Origin: Rhodococcus sp. ARC_M5
GTDB lineage: Bacteria > Actinomycetota > Actinomycetes > Mycobacteriales > Mycobacteriaceae
Direction: 5' to 3'
Length of the DNA: 64,000 nucleotides
Assembly (NCBI RefSeq): GCF_022810405.1
Contig: NZ_JALGQE010000007.1
Span: forward strand, 186,001 to 250,000
The translations under genes were made by a program, and so were the position numbers. The notes beneath the pieces were generated by a model. It saw nothing but the letters and a program-made list of their open reading frames with translations, made no database searches and was not told where the DNA came from. Positions 25,978 through 34,916 of the stretch are shown here, one piece after another (position 1 is the first letter of the stretch; every line of letters starts with the position of its first letter).

Positions 25978-26562
25978 GTGACTCGCGCACTGACGAGGTC
26001 GAACGAGCATTACCAATGGGGCATGGGCGTGATGACGTCACTCGCTGTCACCACCCTCGTCAAGCGAATCGTCTCGGCCGCCGCTCTGGCCATGGCCGTC
26101 GTGGTCACCCTCGAGCTCGCGTTCGGTTACGGCGCGACCACACCCATCCCCTCGATCGTCCAGTGGACCTGCATGATCGCCGCCTACATCATGGGCGCGT
26201 TCTGGTGGTTCGGTCCGTGGCCGACGCTGGGGCAAGCGTTCGCCTTCGTCATCATCGCCGATCTGGCGATTTTCGGTGCCACCATCACCGCGAACTTCGC
26301 GCCGGAAGTCACCCTCGGCAAGTGCACTTTTCTCATCCCGATGGGAATGCTGGCCGGATTCTTCTTCGACAAGTGGCGACTGGCTGCTCACATCGCCGCG
26401 TGCCTGCTGGGAACGTCCATCGTCGCGGTGTACATAGTGCTGGAGCGGGACGTCGACACCTTCGTCGCGGTGGTTCTGTGGGCCCCGATCGTCGTGACAC
26501 TGACCGGTTTCGTGTTGATGTTGCAACTGACGACACAGTCGATTCGAACGGAATTCGAGTAG
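25978..26562 (+). CDS. Multi-pass membrane protein of unknown function
   Basis: The 194-residue protein has about six hydrophobic segments, such as VSAAALAMAVVVTLELAFGYG, VQWTCMIAAYIMGAFWWFG and VVLWAPIVVTLTGFVLMLQL, and almost no soluble domain. GTG 25978 has GAGGGGG just upstream, so upstream codons are left out. It is not recognised. It looks like the membrane part of a sensor without its output domain, but no GGDEF or kinase remnant follows. It lies 94 bases after the last glycosyltransferase and may be the last gene of that transcript. Confidence 0.6.
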   Translation: MTRALTRSNEHYQWGMGVMTSLAVTTLVKRIVSAAALAMAVVVTLELAFGYGATTPIPSIVQWTCMIAAYIMGAFWWFGPWPTLGQAFAFVIIADLAIFGATITANFAPEVTLGKCTFLIPMGMLAGFFFDKWRLAAHIAACLLGTSIVAVYIVLERDVDTFVAVVLWAPIVVTLTGFVLMLQLTTQSIRTEFE

Positions 26563-26578
26563 TACCCAACAGGTTCCG

Positions 26579-26698
26579 TCAGAACGTCAGCAGGACTTTG
26601 CTCGACCGGGACGCATCGGCGACGAGTGCGAACGCATCGAGCGCCTGCACGACTGGGTAGTCCGCTGTGATGACGGGTGCAACATCGAGCGAACCGTC
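26579..26698 (-). pseudogene. Remnant of the C-terminus of a zinc-type alcohol dehydrogenase
   Basis: On the minus strand these 120 bases read as 39 residues and a stop: a segment starting DGSLDVAPVITADYP, then ALDAFALVADASRSSKVLLTF. This is the usual end of medium-chain (GroES-like) alcohol dehydrogenases. A stop lies eight codons upstream in frame and the rest of the gene is gone; the aldo/keto reductase start and its ribosome-binding site begin right there. It therefore looks like a relic left by a deletion or replacement. Confidence 0.6.
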
Positions 26699-26721
26699 GG
26701 CGGACGAACAGGAGATTCACC

Positions 26722-27651
26722 GTGCGCACATTTCCCCTCCCCCACATCGGGACGGACGTCTCGAGCATCGTGCTGGGGTTCATGCGCATCACCGATCTCG
26801 ACGACGACCGGATACGGCGGTTGGTGTACACCGCCCTCGACGTCGGCGTCACGGTGTTCGACCATGCGGACATCTACGGCGGAGCCCCGCATACGTGCGA
26901 GAAGCGATTCGGTGACGCAGTGACACTGACCCCGTCGCAGCGCGAGAGCATCGCCATTCAGAGCAAGGTCGGTATTCGCGAGGGCTGGTTCGACTTCTCC
27001 GAGGATCACATCGTCACGACGGTCGAAGGGTCACTCCGCGCACTCGGTATCGATCACCTGGACACACTTCTTCTGCACCGCCCGGACACCCTTGTCGAAC
27101 CGGAGGAAGTCGCGGCGGCCTTCGACCGGTTGCACGCGTCGGGCAAGGTGCTGGGCTTCGGCGTTTCCAATCACACTCCTGGCCAGATCGAATTGCTGAA
27201 AACTGCTGTCACTCAACCTGTTCTCTTCGATCAAGTACAGCTGAGCATCGTGCATTCGCCCTTGATCGCGGCCGGCCTGACCGCCAACATGAGCACCGAG
27301 GACCAATCGATCGACCGCGACAACGGGTTGCTGGACTACGCGAGAACGCACGGCATCACCCTGCAGGCGTGGTCGCCGTTCCAGAGCGGTACGTCCTCCG
27401 GCGTCTTCGTCGGTGACCGCGAGAATTACGCCGACCTCAATGTCGCGTTGGACGAGATCGCCGATGCACACGGCACCACCCCGTCCGCGGTGGCGACGGC
27501 GTGGATCACCCGACACCCGGCGAACATCCAGGTAGTGCTCGGCACCACGAATCCCGATCGTGTGGCCGACGCCGCCCGCGGTTCGGAGATCCGCCTGACC
27601 AGGCAGGAGTGGTACCGACTGTTCCGGACTGCCGGCCACACACTGCCGTGA
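26722..27651 (+). CDS. Aldo/keto reductase
   Basis: The 309-residue TIM-barrel oxidoreductase has the full catalytic tetrad: Asp47 and Tyr52 (FDHADIYGG), Lys82 (QSKVGI) and His119 (LLHRPD). GFGVSNH and the C-terminal VVLGTTNPDR, which binds the NADPH phosphate, are also present. It resembles the YdhF-like branch, which reduces aldehydes or ketones of unknown origin. GTG 26722 is chosen for the GGAG six bases upstream. It overlies the boundary of an alcohol dehydrogenase relic on the other strand. Confidence 0.9.
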   Translation: MRTFPLPHIGTDVSSIVLGFMRITDLDDDRIRRLVYTALDVGVTVFDHADIYGGAPHTCEKRFGDAVTLTPSQRESIAIQSKVGIREGWFDFSEDHIVTTVEGSLRALGIDHLDTLLLHRPDTLVEPEEVAAAFDRLHASGKVLGFGVSNHTPGQIELLKTAVTQPVLFDQVQLSIVHSPLIAAGLTANMSTEDQSIDRDNGLLDYARTHGITLQAWSPFQSGTSSGVFVGDRENYADLNVALDEIADAHGTTPSAVATAWITRHPANIQVVLGTTNPDRVADAARGSEIRLTRQEWYRLFRTAGHTLP

Positions 27652-27844
27652 ACGATGCTCAGGCGCGTCACATCTGCCGTTACCTCATCGTTATCGACTA
27701 GCTATCACTCCGTGATGAACAGGCCTCGATACGGTGACGTTGCGCTGTCAGGATTACCGCACGGCATGCAACGGAACCTGTAGCCCTCGGGTTCTACCCA
27801 GTGCATGTCGGTCGTTAGGCCATCCGAACTGAGAGGTTCGCATC

Positions 27845-28207
27845 GTGACTGTCACCGACCACCTCGATTCCCGCTTCGCACCCGTCGGGCGCGGCAACGC
27901 TCACTACTCGATGTCCACCGAGCTCTACTCACCTCACCTGACCGTCGTCCGCGTCACGGGTGATCTCGATCTGAGGTCTCGCTCCGTTCTCGCGCAGGTG
28001 CTCGACGACGCCCTGGCCACGAAAACGGTTGTGCTGCTTGACTTGTCGGATGTCACCTTCATGTACTCGGGCGCTGGGTACGTGGTTCTCGACGCAGCCG
28101 CGCACAGTGCAGGACGTCTCGAGGTCTTCGCGCCGACGCGGCCCGCTCGTCGCGTGCTAGAGGCCTTGGGCGCGGCCACCATCGTGGCGGATCCGCGCGC
28201 TGCCTGA
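27845..28207 (+). CDS. STAS-domain protein (anti-anti-sigma-factor-like)
   Basis: The 120-residue protein is one STAS domain: a beta-strand start LTVVRVTGDLDLRS, then VVLLDLSDVTFMYSGAG with Ser75 in the position that anti-sigma-factor kinases phosphorylate in SpoIIAA-type antagonists. No kinase or sigma factor is next to it. It may feed into a SigB/SigF-type stress response, and the neighbouring SDR of the general-stress type fits that, but the partner is unknown. Confidence 0.82.
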   Translation: MTVTDHLDSRFAPVGRGNAHYSMSTELYSPHLTVVRVTGDLDLRSRSVLAQVLDDALATKTVVLLDLSDVTFMYSGAGYVVLDAAAHSAGRLEVFAPTRPARRVLEALGAATIVADPRAA

Positions 28208-28362
28208 CCGCTAGAGGTTTACGGGCCGCCCGATTCGGAAAACCCCGGATGGACAGCGACTCCCGACGGCAAGTTCTGCCGCGAGCCGCCTCCACTGGAC
28301 CGAAGCGGCTCGTTCGACTTGCCGCGTGGAGCATCTCACGCACACCGAGGCAAGGATCGACA

Positions 28363-29259
28363 ATGTCCGACCAGTTCAGCAAAGCCGACCCGACCACCGC
28401 TTTTCCACTGCCAGATCGGGCCGAGCAGGGTCGCCTCGTCCACCCGGGCCTGACACGCGACATGGTCACTGCACCCGATCACGGCGAGAATTCATACCGC
28501 GGATCGGATCGACTGCACGGCCGCAAGGCATTGATCACCGGCGGCGATTCGGGCATCGGCCGTGCTGTTGCACTTGCGTTCGCCCGCGAGGGTGCCGACG
28601 TCGTCATCGCACACCTCGAATCCGAAGGTCCCGACGCGCAGGCCACCGTCGACCTCATCGAGGGAGCAGGCCGCGCGGGTAGAGCCATCGCCTGCGATCT
28701 CACCGACGAGTCACAGTGCGTGAAGCTGGTCGACACCGCATCCGAGGTACTCGGCGGTCTCGACATCGTCGTCAACAACGCCGCATTCCAGATGGCTCAG
28801 ATGGGCGGGATCGCCGACATCACCACCGAGCAGTTCGATCGGGTGCTCAAGACCAACCTGTACGCCTTGTTCTGGATCTCGAAACGCGCCGCCGAAATCA
28901 TGGACGCAGGATCGACGATCATCAACACGACTTCGATTCAGGCGTCGAATCCGTCTCCGGAATTGATGGACTACGCGACCACCAAAGCGGGAATCGTCGC
29001 CTTCACCAAGGGCCTCGCCGGCGATCTTGCAGAGCGCGGCATTCGCGTCAATGCTGTTGCACCCGGCCCGATCTGGACGCCGCTCATTCCCGCGACGATG
29101 CCAGCCGAGAAGTACGAGAAGTTCGGTGAGACCGTTCCGCTCGGACGAGCCGGCCAGCCGGCGGAGTTGGCTCCGTCCTATGTGTTCCTGGCATCGAACG
29201 AATCGAGCTACATCACCGGCGAGACCATCGCCGTCACCGGCGGAACGCCATTCAACTGA
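28363..29259 (+). CDS. SDR oxidoreductase (YghA / general-stress-protein-39 type)
   Basis: The 298-residue SDR has a 45-residue leader typical of the YghA/GSP39 group (FPLPDRAEQG), then GGDSGIGRAVA as cofactor site, NNAAFQMAQ, and the catalytic YATTK. It ends with the TGETIAVTGG motif. Substrates of this group are poorly defined. ATG 28363 follows AAGGA, ten bases upstream. The gene converges on an MFS exporter, their stops overlapping by eight bases. Confidence 0.9.
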   Translation: MSDQFSKADPTTAFPLPDRAEQGRLVHPGLTRDMVTAPDHGENSYRGSDRLHGRKALITGGDSGIGRAVALAFAREGADVVIAHLESEGPDAQATVDLIEGAGRAGRAIACDLTDESQCVKLVDTASEVLGGLDIVVNNAAFQMAQMGGIADITTEQFDRVLKTNLYALFWISKRAAEIMDAGSTIINTTSIQASNPSPELMDYATTKAGIVAFTKGLAGDLAERGIRVNAVAPGPIWTPLIPATMPAEKYEKFGETVPLGRAGQPAELAPSYVFLASNESSYITGETIAVTGGTPFN

Positions 29260-30871
29260 TCGTGTCGCCGTTCTCCGATCCGCGCCACGCGAGAAGCACG
29301 CCGTCTCCTTCGGGGCGTCGCCACGGCAGAAACAGCGCGACGGTCAGCGCACATGCCATAGCGGCCCCGACGGTGACGAACGACGCGAGCTGAAAGCCTT
29401 CGAGTGAGGCCGCCTTCATCGCGTAGACGAGGTCGGCCTTCTGCGACGCGAAGATCGGATTGGTGGGCGCTTTCACGATCTCGATGACGCTGACGACAGT
29501 TTCGCGAGCAAACGCTTTTTGGTACGGCTCCATGATCGCGTCGGGTATCGCGTCGATCTTCGGACCGACCTGCGCGGTGTAGATCGACGCGACGATCGAT
29601 CCGAGCACCGCAACTCCGAGGGTTCCGCCGACCTCGCGGGTGGTGTCGTTCACCGCCGAGCCCGCCCCTGCTTCGTCGAGCGTCACCGAGGACATGATCG
29701 ACTCGGTGGCAGGGCCCTGCACGATCGCCAGGCCGAGGCCCATCAGAATCATCGACACGAGAACCGGCCCCAGATAAGGCGTTTCGACCTTCACCTGACC
29801 TGCGATGAACATGCCGATACTCATCACCACGAGCCCGAAGACGATCACGGCCGTGGTTCCGATGCGTTGCGCGATGATCGTGGCCAGCGGTGCACCGATT
29901 GCGATGGATATCGCGAAAGGCAGCGAGTGCACCCCGAACTGCAGCGGAGTCAGCTCCATCACTCCCTGGAAGTACTGGGTGATCATGAAGAGGAAGCCGA
30001 ACATACTGAAGTACGCCACAGCAATGGCCAATGCGGGCAGTGAGAATCTCCGGTTTCGGAACAGATTCAGGTCCAACACCGGAGACGGTGTTCGCAGCTC
30101 CCACCAGACGAATGCAACGACGGCTGCCGAGCCGGCCGCGTACGCACCGATGCTGATGGCAGACAGCCAACCGTTGTGCGGCGCTTCGATGATCGCCCAG
30201 ACCAGCACGGTGATGCCGGCCAGCGACAATGCGATACCGACGGGGTCGTACTTGCCGACATGCTCCGCTTTCGATTCCGGAACACAGGCCAGTGCGGCCA
30301 CCAGAACGAGCAGTGCCACAGGAACATTGATCCAGAACACCGAGTGCCACGAGAAGTGCTCGAGCAGAAATCCGCCCGCGGTGGGGCCGATGGCGATGGC
30401 GAACCCGGCCATGGCCGTCCAGGCCGCGATGGCCAGCGCCCGCTCCTTGGCGTCGGTGAAGATGTTGATGATCAGGGCAAGGGTCGCCGGGAAGACCGCA
30501 GCCGCACACACGCCCATTGCCGCTCGGGCCGCGACCACCTGCCCCAGATCGGCAGCGACAGCACCGCCGATCGACATCACCGCGATACCGGCAAGCCCGA
30601 CGACCATGACCTTCTTGCGGCCGTAGCGATCACCGAGGTGCCCGAATGCCAGCAGCAGCCCCGCGAACGTCAGCGTGTAGGCGTCGACCACCCATTGAAG
30701 CCCGCTGATGTCGGCACGGAGCTGCAGTCCCATGGAAGGCAGTGCAACGTTGACGACGGTGTTGTCCAGCACGACGAGCAACTCGGCCACACAGATCACG
30801 AGCAGTGCGAGGTATCGCCGACGAAACTGCGGCTTGCCTGTTCGATGACGCGAGGTAGTAAGTGACGACAT
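29252..30871 (-). CDS. DHA2-family multidrug MFS transporter (14 helices)
   Basis: The 539-residue protein fits the EmrB/QacA subfamily: fourteen predicted helices, and motif C-like segments such as LDNTVVNVALPSM in helix 1 and GHLGDRYGRKKVMVVGL after helix 2 (motif A). These are proton-drug antiporters. A TetR gene lies 100 bases upstream in the same direction and probably represses it, as LmrA-like regulators do for LmrB-like pumps. Confidence 0.92.
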   Translation of the reverse strand: MSSLTTSRHRTGKPQFRRRYLALLVICVAELLVVLDNTVVNVALPSMGLQLRADISGLQWVVDAYTLTFAGLLLAFGHLGDRYGRKKVMVVGLAGIAVMSIGGAVAADLGQVVAARAAMGVCAAAVFPATLALIINIFTDAKERALAIAAWTAMAGFAIAIGPTAGGFLLEHFSWHSVFWINVPVALLVLVAALACVPESKAEHVGKYDPVGIALSLAGITVLVWAIIEAPHNGWLSAISIGAYAAGSAAVVAFVWWELRTPSPVLDLNLFRNRRFSLPALAIAVAYFSMFGFLFMITQYFQGVMELTPLQFGVHSLPFAISIAIGAPLATIIAQRIGTTAVIVFGLVVMSIGMFIAGQVKVETPYLGPVLVSMILMGLGLAIVQGPATESIMSSVTLDEAGAGSAVNDTTREVGGTLGVAVLGSIVASIYTAQVGPKIDAIPDAIMEPYQKAFARETVVSVIEIVKAPTNPIFASQKADLVYAMKAASLEGFQLASFVTVGAAMACALTVALFLPWRRPEGDGVLLAWRGSENGDTIS

Positions 30872-30970
30872 GACACTCCCCTTCGGCTATGACGTTCGGC
30901 ATAGTTCCGATGAGGAAGTTAGCTGTTACTCGTAGTTATAGCAATACCAATGGCCGCATCACTGCCTGCG

Positions 30971-31558
30971 TCAGCGGCCGGCCGACACCTCCACGACCGC
31001 CTCGAGCAGGGCCAGCAGCTCCTGCTCCGTCCGATCGAGTGCGGTGATCGATCGCTGCGCCTTGGCCACGATCAACGCGCCTTCGATGGCCGCGATCGCA
31101 AAGGTGGCCAACGCGTGAGATCGCTCGCGGGCGACACCACGCTGCCACAGCGACGCTGCGATGGTGTCTTCCCAGGAGGAGAACGACTCACCCGCCGCCG
31201 TCACGGCACCGGGAGCATTGAGCCCCTCGAGCGCGGCGGGAGCGACCGGACACCCCGCTACGAAGTCGGTGGCCAGCAATTCTCCGCGAAACCCTTCGAT
31301 GATGGCCCGGACGGTGGCAGCGGGGCCTGCCGCGGTGAGGCCGGCCGAGATCATCGCACCCATGGTGGCTCCCGCAGTGCGCGTCGCCTCTTCCACGAGC
31401 TGGGGCTTGCCGCGCGGAAAGTGGTGGTAGATCGAGCCACGGGGCGCGCCCGCGTGATCGATGACGTCGGCCAGCGACGTCGCTTCCACGCCGCGTCTGC
31501 GAAACAGATACGCAGCGCTGCGCAGCATGTCGTCCCGAGCGCTGCTTCGACTCGCCAT
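30971..31558 (-). CDS. TetR-family regulator (LmrA/YxaF-like)
   Basis: The 195-residue protein has an N-terminal TetR HTH (MLRSAAYLFRRRGVEATSLADV, then GSIYHHFPRGK) and a C-terminal domain of the LmrA/YxaF type, with GCPVAPAALEG. ATG 31558 was taken because GGGAGG lies four bases upstream. It is divergent from the OYE-Ddn gene across 119 bases containing two inverted repeats, and upstream of the DHA2 pump gene, so it may control both. Confidence 0.9.
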   Translation of the reverse strand: MASRSSARDDMLRSAAYLFRRRGVEATSLADVIDHAGAPRGSIYHHFPRGKPQLVEEATRTAGATMGAMISAGLTAAGPAATVRAIIEGFRGELLATDFVAGCPVAPAALEGLNAPGAVTAAGESFSSWEDTIAASLWQRGVARERSHALATFAIAAIEGALIVAKAQRSITALDRTEQELLALLEAVVEVSAGR

Positions 31559-31609
31559 CCGAACCTCCCGTGAGAACATCACTATCGTTGACGTGACGTC
31601 GCGTTACAT

Positions 31610-31646
31610 CTACAGTCACCCTGTAGCTATGCTGTTGAGCATAGCT
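31610..31646. promoter_or_regulatory. Probable TetR operator pair
   Basis: Two inverted repeats overlap. CTACAG/CTGTAG occupies 31610-31626 with a five-base spacer. AGCTATGCT/AGCATAGCT occupies 31625-31646 with a four-base spacer and perfect nine-base arms. They sit between a TetR gene and the gene it diverges from, the usual place for a TetR operator. Confidence 0.6.
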
Positions 31647-31677
31647 GGAACAGCAGTCCCGAGACCGGAGAAACGCC

Positions 31678-33366
31678 ATGTCCCTCGACACCGACGTGAT
31701 CGATCTGCACAGCCCGCTCACTCTCGCCTGCGGGCAGATCCTGCCGAATCGGGTGATGAAGGCCGCTCTCAGCGAAGGACTGTCCACCGCCGAGCACGGC
31801 CCGGACTCCCGCCTGGAAACGCTGTACCGCCAGTGGGGCGCGGGCGGCTACGGCCTGGTGGTGACCGGCAACGTGATGGTCGACCGGTCCCATCTCGGCG
31901 AACCGGGCAATGTCGTCATCGAGGACGACCGCGACCGCGATGCGCTGGCCCGTTGGGCGAAGGCAACATCCGACGGCGGTGCCCCCATCTGGATGCAGCT
32001 CAATCACCCCGGTCGGCAGGCCAACCCGCTCGTCACCCGCTCCAAGCCCGTTGCACCGTCTGCCATCGCCCCCAATATCCCGGGAATTCCTGCACCTCGG
32101 GCATTGAGCGAGAACGAGATTCACGAGATCATCGGACGATTCGCCACCGCAGCGGCCGTGGCCGAGACGGCCGGCTTCGACGGCGTCCAGATTCACGGGG
32201 CGCACGGCTACCTGGTGTCGCAGTTCCTGTCGCCTCTGTCCAATCGGCGCGACGACACCTGGGGCGGCGACCTAGACGGACGGATGCGATTCGTCCTCGA
32301 AGTGGTCCGCGCAATCAGAGCAGCGGTGTCTCCGAGTTTTGCGGTGGGAATCAAACTGAATTCGGCGGACTTCCAGCGCGGCGGGTTCAGCGAGGAAGAA
32401 TCGCGCATCACCGTCGAGCATCTCGTTCGAGAATCGATCGATCTGATCGAAATAAGCGGTGGCAGTTACGAATCACCCGCAATGATGGGTACCGCGAGCA
32501 CCCGCGATCGTGAGGCGTACTTCCTGGAGTACGCGCGAACGGTGCGCGACGCGGCTGGAGCGGTGCCACTTGCGGTCACCGGGGGCTTCCGCACCCGCTC
32601 GGTGATGAGTTCGGCAGTGCGATCGGGCGAGTGCGACATGGTCGGCCTGGGCCGTCCGACTGCCCTCGCCCCGGCCGTCGCGAGCTCGCTGGTCGACGGC
32701 ACGCTGGATCGGGTCGAATCTCCTCGCGTGGCCCTGCGCGTCCCGTCGATGGCCGGCGCGTTCAAGCAGATCAACGGCGCTCTCGATCTGCAATGGCACA
32801 CCGACCAACTGCAGCTCATCGGAGCTGGGCAGCAACCGAATTCGAGCCGTCCGGCATGGAAGACTGCGGCAACGATGATGCAGCGCAACGGCTGGGACGC
32901 GTTCCGCAACCGCCGAAGCGCCGCTCGGACCGACACCTCCGCTGCAGTGGCAAAATTCCGCCGCGAGCGCTGGATCGGCAAGCACATTGCGAATCCGATC
33001 GTCAATGGACTCACATCGATCGGTGTCCGAACCTCTCTGGTCACCGATATCGAGACCGTCGGCCGCAAGTCCGGCCTACGTCGGCAGGTACCGGTGTCGG
33101 CAGTGTTCGACGACACCGGAGCCTGGCTGATCTCCCAGCACGGAACCCGATCCGGCTGGGGAGCGAACATCACCGACGAACCCAGGATCCGACTACGTGC
33201 GGGCACCCGATGGCTAACCGGCACAGCGACTTTCGTGCCCGACGACGACGTCGCCCTCCGAGCGCGAACCTTCTCGAACAATCCGGTTCTCGGACGTTTG
33301 ATCGAAGCCGGCTTCCGCGCGTTGCAGACCGACCCGATCTCGGTTCGGGTGGAGTTCGACGTCTGA
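31678..33366 (+). CDS. Old-yellow-enzyme fused to a Ddn-type (F420) nitroreductase domain
   Basis: The 562-residue product has an OYE-like FMN TIM barrel at about residues 1-385 (IHGAHGYLVSQFLSPLSNRRDD, SGGSYESPAM, and a late VTGGFRTR). A 50-residue basic linker follows. From about residue 436 it carries a deazaflavin-dependent nitroreductase domain (DUF385/Ddn family: ETVGRKSGLRRQVPVS, WLISQHGTRSGWGANI). OYE enzymes reduce activated alkenes with NAD(P)H; Ddn-like proteins use reduced F420. Having both on one chain suggests two hydride sources or a lipid or quinone substrate. Whether F420 is used is not proven. Confidence 0.85.
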   Translation: MSLDTDVIDLHSPLTLACGQILPNRVMKAALSEGLSTAEHGPDSRLETLYRQWGAGGYGLVVTGNVMVDRSHLGEPGNVVIEDDRDRDALARWAKATSDGGAPIWMQLNHPGRQANPLVTRSKPVAPSAIAPNIPGIPAPRALSENEIHEIIGRFATAAAVAETAGFDGVQIHGAHGYLVSQFLSPLSNRRDDTWGGDLDGRMRFVLEVVRAIRAAVSPSFAVGIKLNSADFQRGGFSEEESRITVEHLVRESIDLIEISGGSYESPAMMGTASTRDREAYFLEYARTVRDAAGAVPLAVTGGFRTRSVMSSAVRSGECDMVGLGRPTALAPAVASSLVDGTLDRVESPRVALRVPSMAGAFKQINGALDLQWHTDQLQLIGAGQQPNSSRPAWKTAATMMQRNGWDAFRNRRSAARTDTSAAVAKFRRERWIGKHIANPIVNGLTSIGVRTSLVTDIETVGRKSGLRRQVPVSAVFDDTGAWLISQHGTRSGWGANITDEPRIRLRAGTRWLTGTATFVPDDDVALRARTFSNNPVLGRLIEAGFRALQTDPISVRVEFDV

Positions 33367-33385
33367 CCTGGATGTTGCCCAAAAA

Positions 33386-33404
33386 TTAGGTTTGCTTTAC
33401 TTAA
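33386..33404 (+). promoter_or_regulatory. IdeR/DtxR-like iron box
   Basis: TTAGGTTTGCTTTACTTAA matches 14 of 19 positions of the accepted IdeR/DtxR consensus and keeps both conserved ends. It ends three bases before the GTG of a siderophore-binding lipoprotein, so iron-loaded repressor would block that gene. It also lies in an AT-rich patch suitable for a promoter. Confidence 0.7.
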
Positions 33405-33407
33405 GTT

Positions 33408-34361
33408 GTGAAGACGCTCCCCCACTTGTCGGTCACCCTCGGCGCGGTCCTTGTCGCAACCCTGGTCTCGTCCTGCGGTGCCGGCACAGAACCGGCGGCG
33501 ACGAACTCGGCGACGCATTCGGTCACCACGCAGTTCGGCACCGTCGCGGTACCCGATCGAATCGAGTCGGTCGTCGTGATCGACGGCCGACGCGACCTCG
33601 ACATCGCCCTCGCGTTCGATTTGCCCATCGTCGGGATTCCGGTGGAAACCGAGGCCCCGCCCGAAATTCCCGGCCCGCTGACCGAGCCCACGGGGATCCT
33701 GCTCGCAGCCGGAGTGCCCGAGCTGTATCCGCGGAACACCGTCGACCTCGAAGCCATTGCACGCGTCGATCCTGACCTGATCATCGGCCGCGACGAGGTG
33801 GTCGAAGAAATCTACGACCAGCTGAGTGCGATCGCGCCGGTGTTGCCGGTCGGCTCCACCGGCACCGGGGTCAGCTGGCAGCAGGATGTCGCATCGATCG
33901 GTGCAGCACTGAATCGCCAGGACGAAGCACGAGCAATAGTCGACGAATACACCACGCGCGTGGATGAACTCACGACGCAGTACGCCGCTGAGATTGCCGA
34001 TACCGCCGTCCTGCCGGTCAGCACATCGGAGAACGGCGGGATCTCGATCGGACGTGACCGGGTGACGTCCATCGCGCTCGAGGATGTGGGAGCCCGCTTC
34101 GGATCCGCCTGGACCGCCGCCACTCCGGAAATCGACTACGGACCGGAGAACGTCACCGCCGCATCCGACGCCGTGGCGATTATTGCCGCAATCACGTCGG
34201 TGGAGGATCTGCAGGCGATGAACGCCAATCCGCTCTGGACCGGATTACCGGCTGTGCGCAACGACCGCATCGTCAGGACGGACAAGTTCACCAACGACGG
34301 CGGACCACTGACCGCGCTGTGGACCCTCGAGTTGGTGGAGAAGCTCTACGACCCGAGTTGA
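33408..34361 (+). CDS. Iron-siderophore ABC transporter substrate-binding lipoprotein
   Basis: The 317-residue protein has a lipoprotein signal (LVATLVSSCGAG) and the fold of FecB/FepB-type binding proteins, with FGTVAVPDRIESVVVIDGRRDLDIALA at the N-lobe and a VEAIARVDPDLIIG-like segment (DLEAIARVDPDLII) near residue 120. It should capture an iron-siderophore complex outside the membrane and hand it to a permease. No permease or ATPase gene is next to it, so it would use one encoded elsewhere. The iron box overlaps its promoter. Confidence 0.87.
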   Translation: MKTLPHLSVTLGAVLVATLVSSCGAGTEPAATNSATHSVTTQFGTVAVPDRIESVVVIDGRRDLDIALAFDLPIVGIPVETEAPPEIPGPLTEPTGILLAAGVPELYPRNTVDLEAIARVDPDLIIGRDEVVEEIYDQLSAIAPVLPVGSTGTGVSWQQDVASIGAALNRQDEARAIVDEYTTRVDELTTQYAAEIADTAVLPVSTSENGGISIGRDRVTSIALEDVGARFGSAWTAATPEIDYGPENVTAASDAVAIIAAITSVEDLQAMNANPLWTGLPAVRNDRIVRTDKFTNDGGPLTALWTLELVEKLYDPS

Positions 34362-34426
34362 TCACCGACCTTCGACGAACAAAGTCCTACTCGACGGCAG
34401 CCACGCCGGAGTCGCATAATCAGTCG

Positions 34427-34915
34427 ATGGAACCGACACCCACGGGCACGCTGCGCAGCAGCGACAGCGGCTTCGCTCTGGAATTGACCAGGACCATCGC
34501 CGCTCCGCGCGAGGACGTGTGGGCCAGCCTCACCGAATCGCCTCGAACGGCGCTGTGGTTCGGGCCGTGGGAGCGTATCTCGGACAACACCGTTCGCGTC
34601 ACGATGCGCTTCGAGGAGGGCGAGCCGGCCTCGGACATGGCCGTCGAAGCATGCGAGCGGCCCAGCCGACTGGCCGTGCGAACGATCGACGAGATGCAGT
34701 GGCAGCTCGAGGTTCGCCTCGACGAGAAGGATGGGTCGACGGTCCTGATCCTGGTACACAATTGCGAGAGCACCCAAGGCCTGGGCGATATCGGCCCGGG
34801 GTGGGAGTACTACCTGGACATGCTCGTCGCGTCCAGAGACGGCACTCCGTTGCCGAGCTTCGACGACTACTACCCATCACAACAGCAGTACTACGCATCA
34901 CTGCGCCCGAATTGA
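34427..34915 (+). CDS. SRPBCC / AHSA1-like domain protein
   Basis: The 162-residue protein resembles START/AHSA1-type lipid- or ligand-binding proteins: a start LELTRTIAAPREDVWASLTES, then WFGPWERISDNTVRV, and a C-terminal helix after GPGWEYYLDMLV. These often act as hydrophobic-ligand binders. No function can be assigned. ATG 34427 fits the family start. It ends one base before the convergent small gene. Confidence 0.78.
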   Translation: MEPTPTGTLRSSDSGFALELTRTIAAPREDVWASLTESPRTALWFGPWERISDNTVRVTMRFEEGEPASDMAVEACERPSRLAVRTIDEMQWQLEVRLDEKDGSTVLILVHNCESTQGLGDIGPGWEYYLDMLVASRDGTPLPSFDDYYPSQQQYYASLRPN

Positions 34916-34916
34916 G

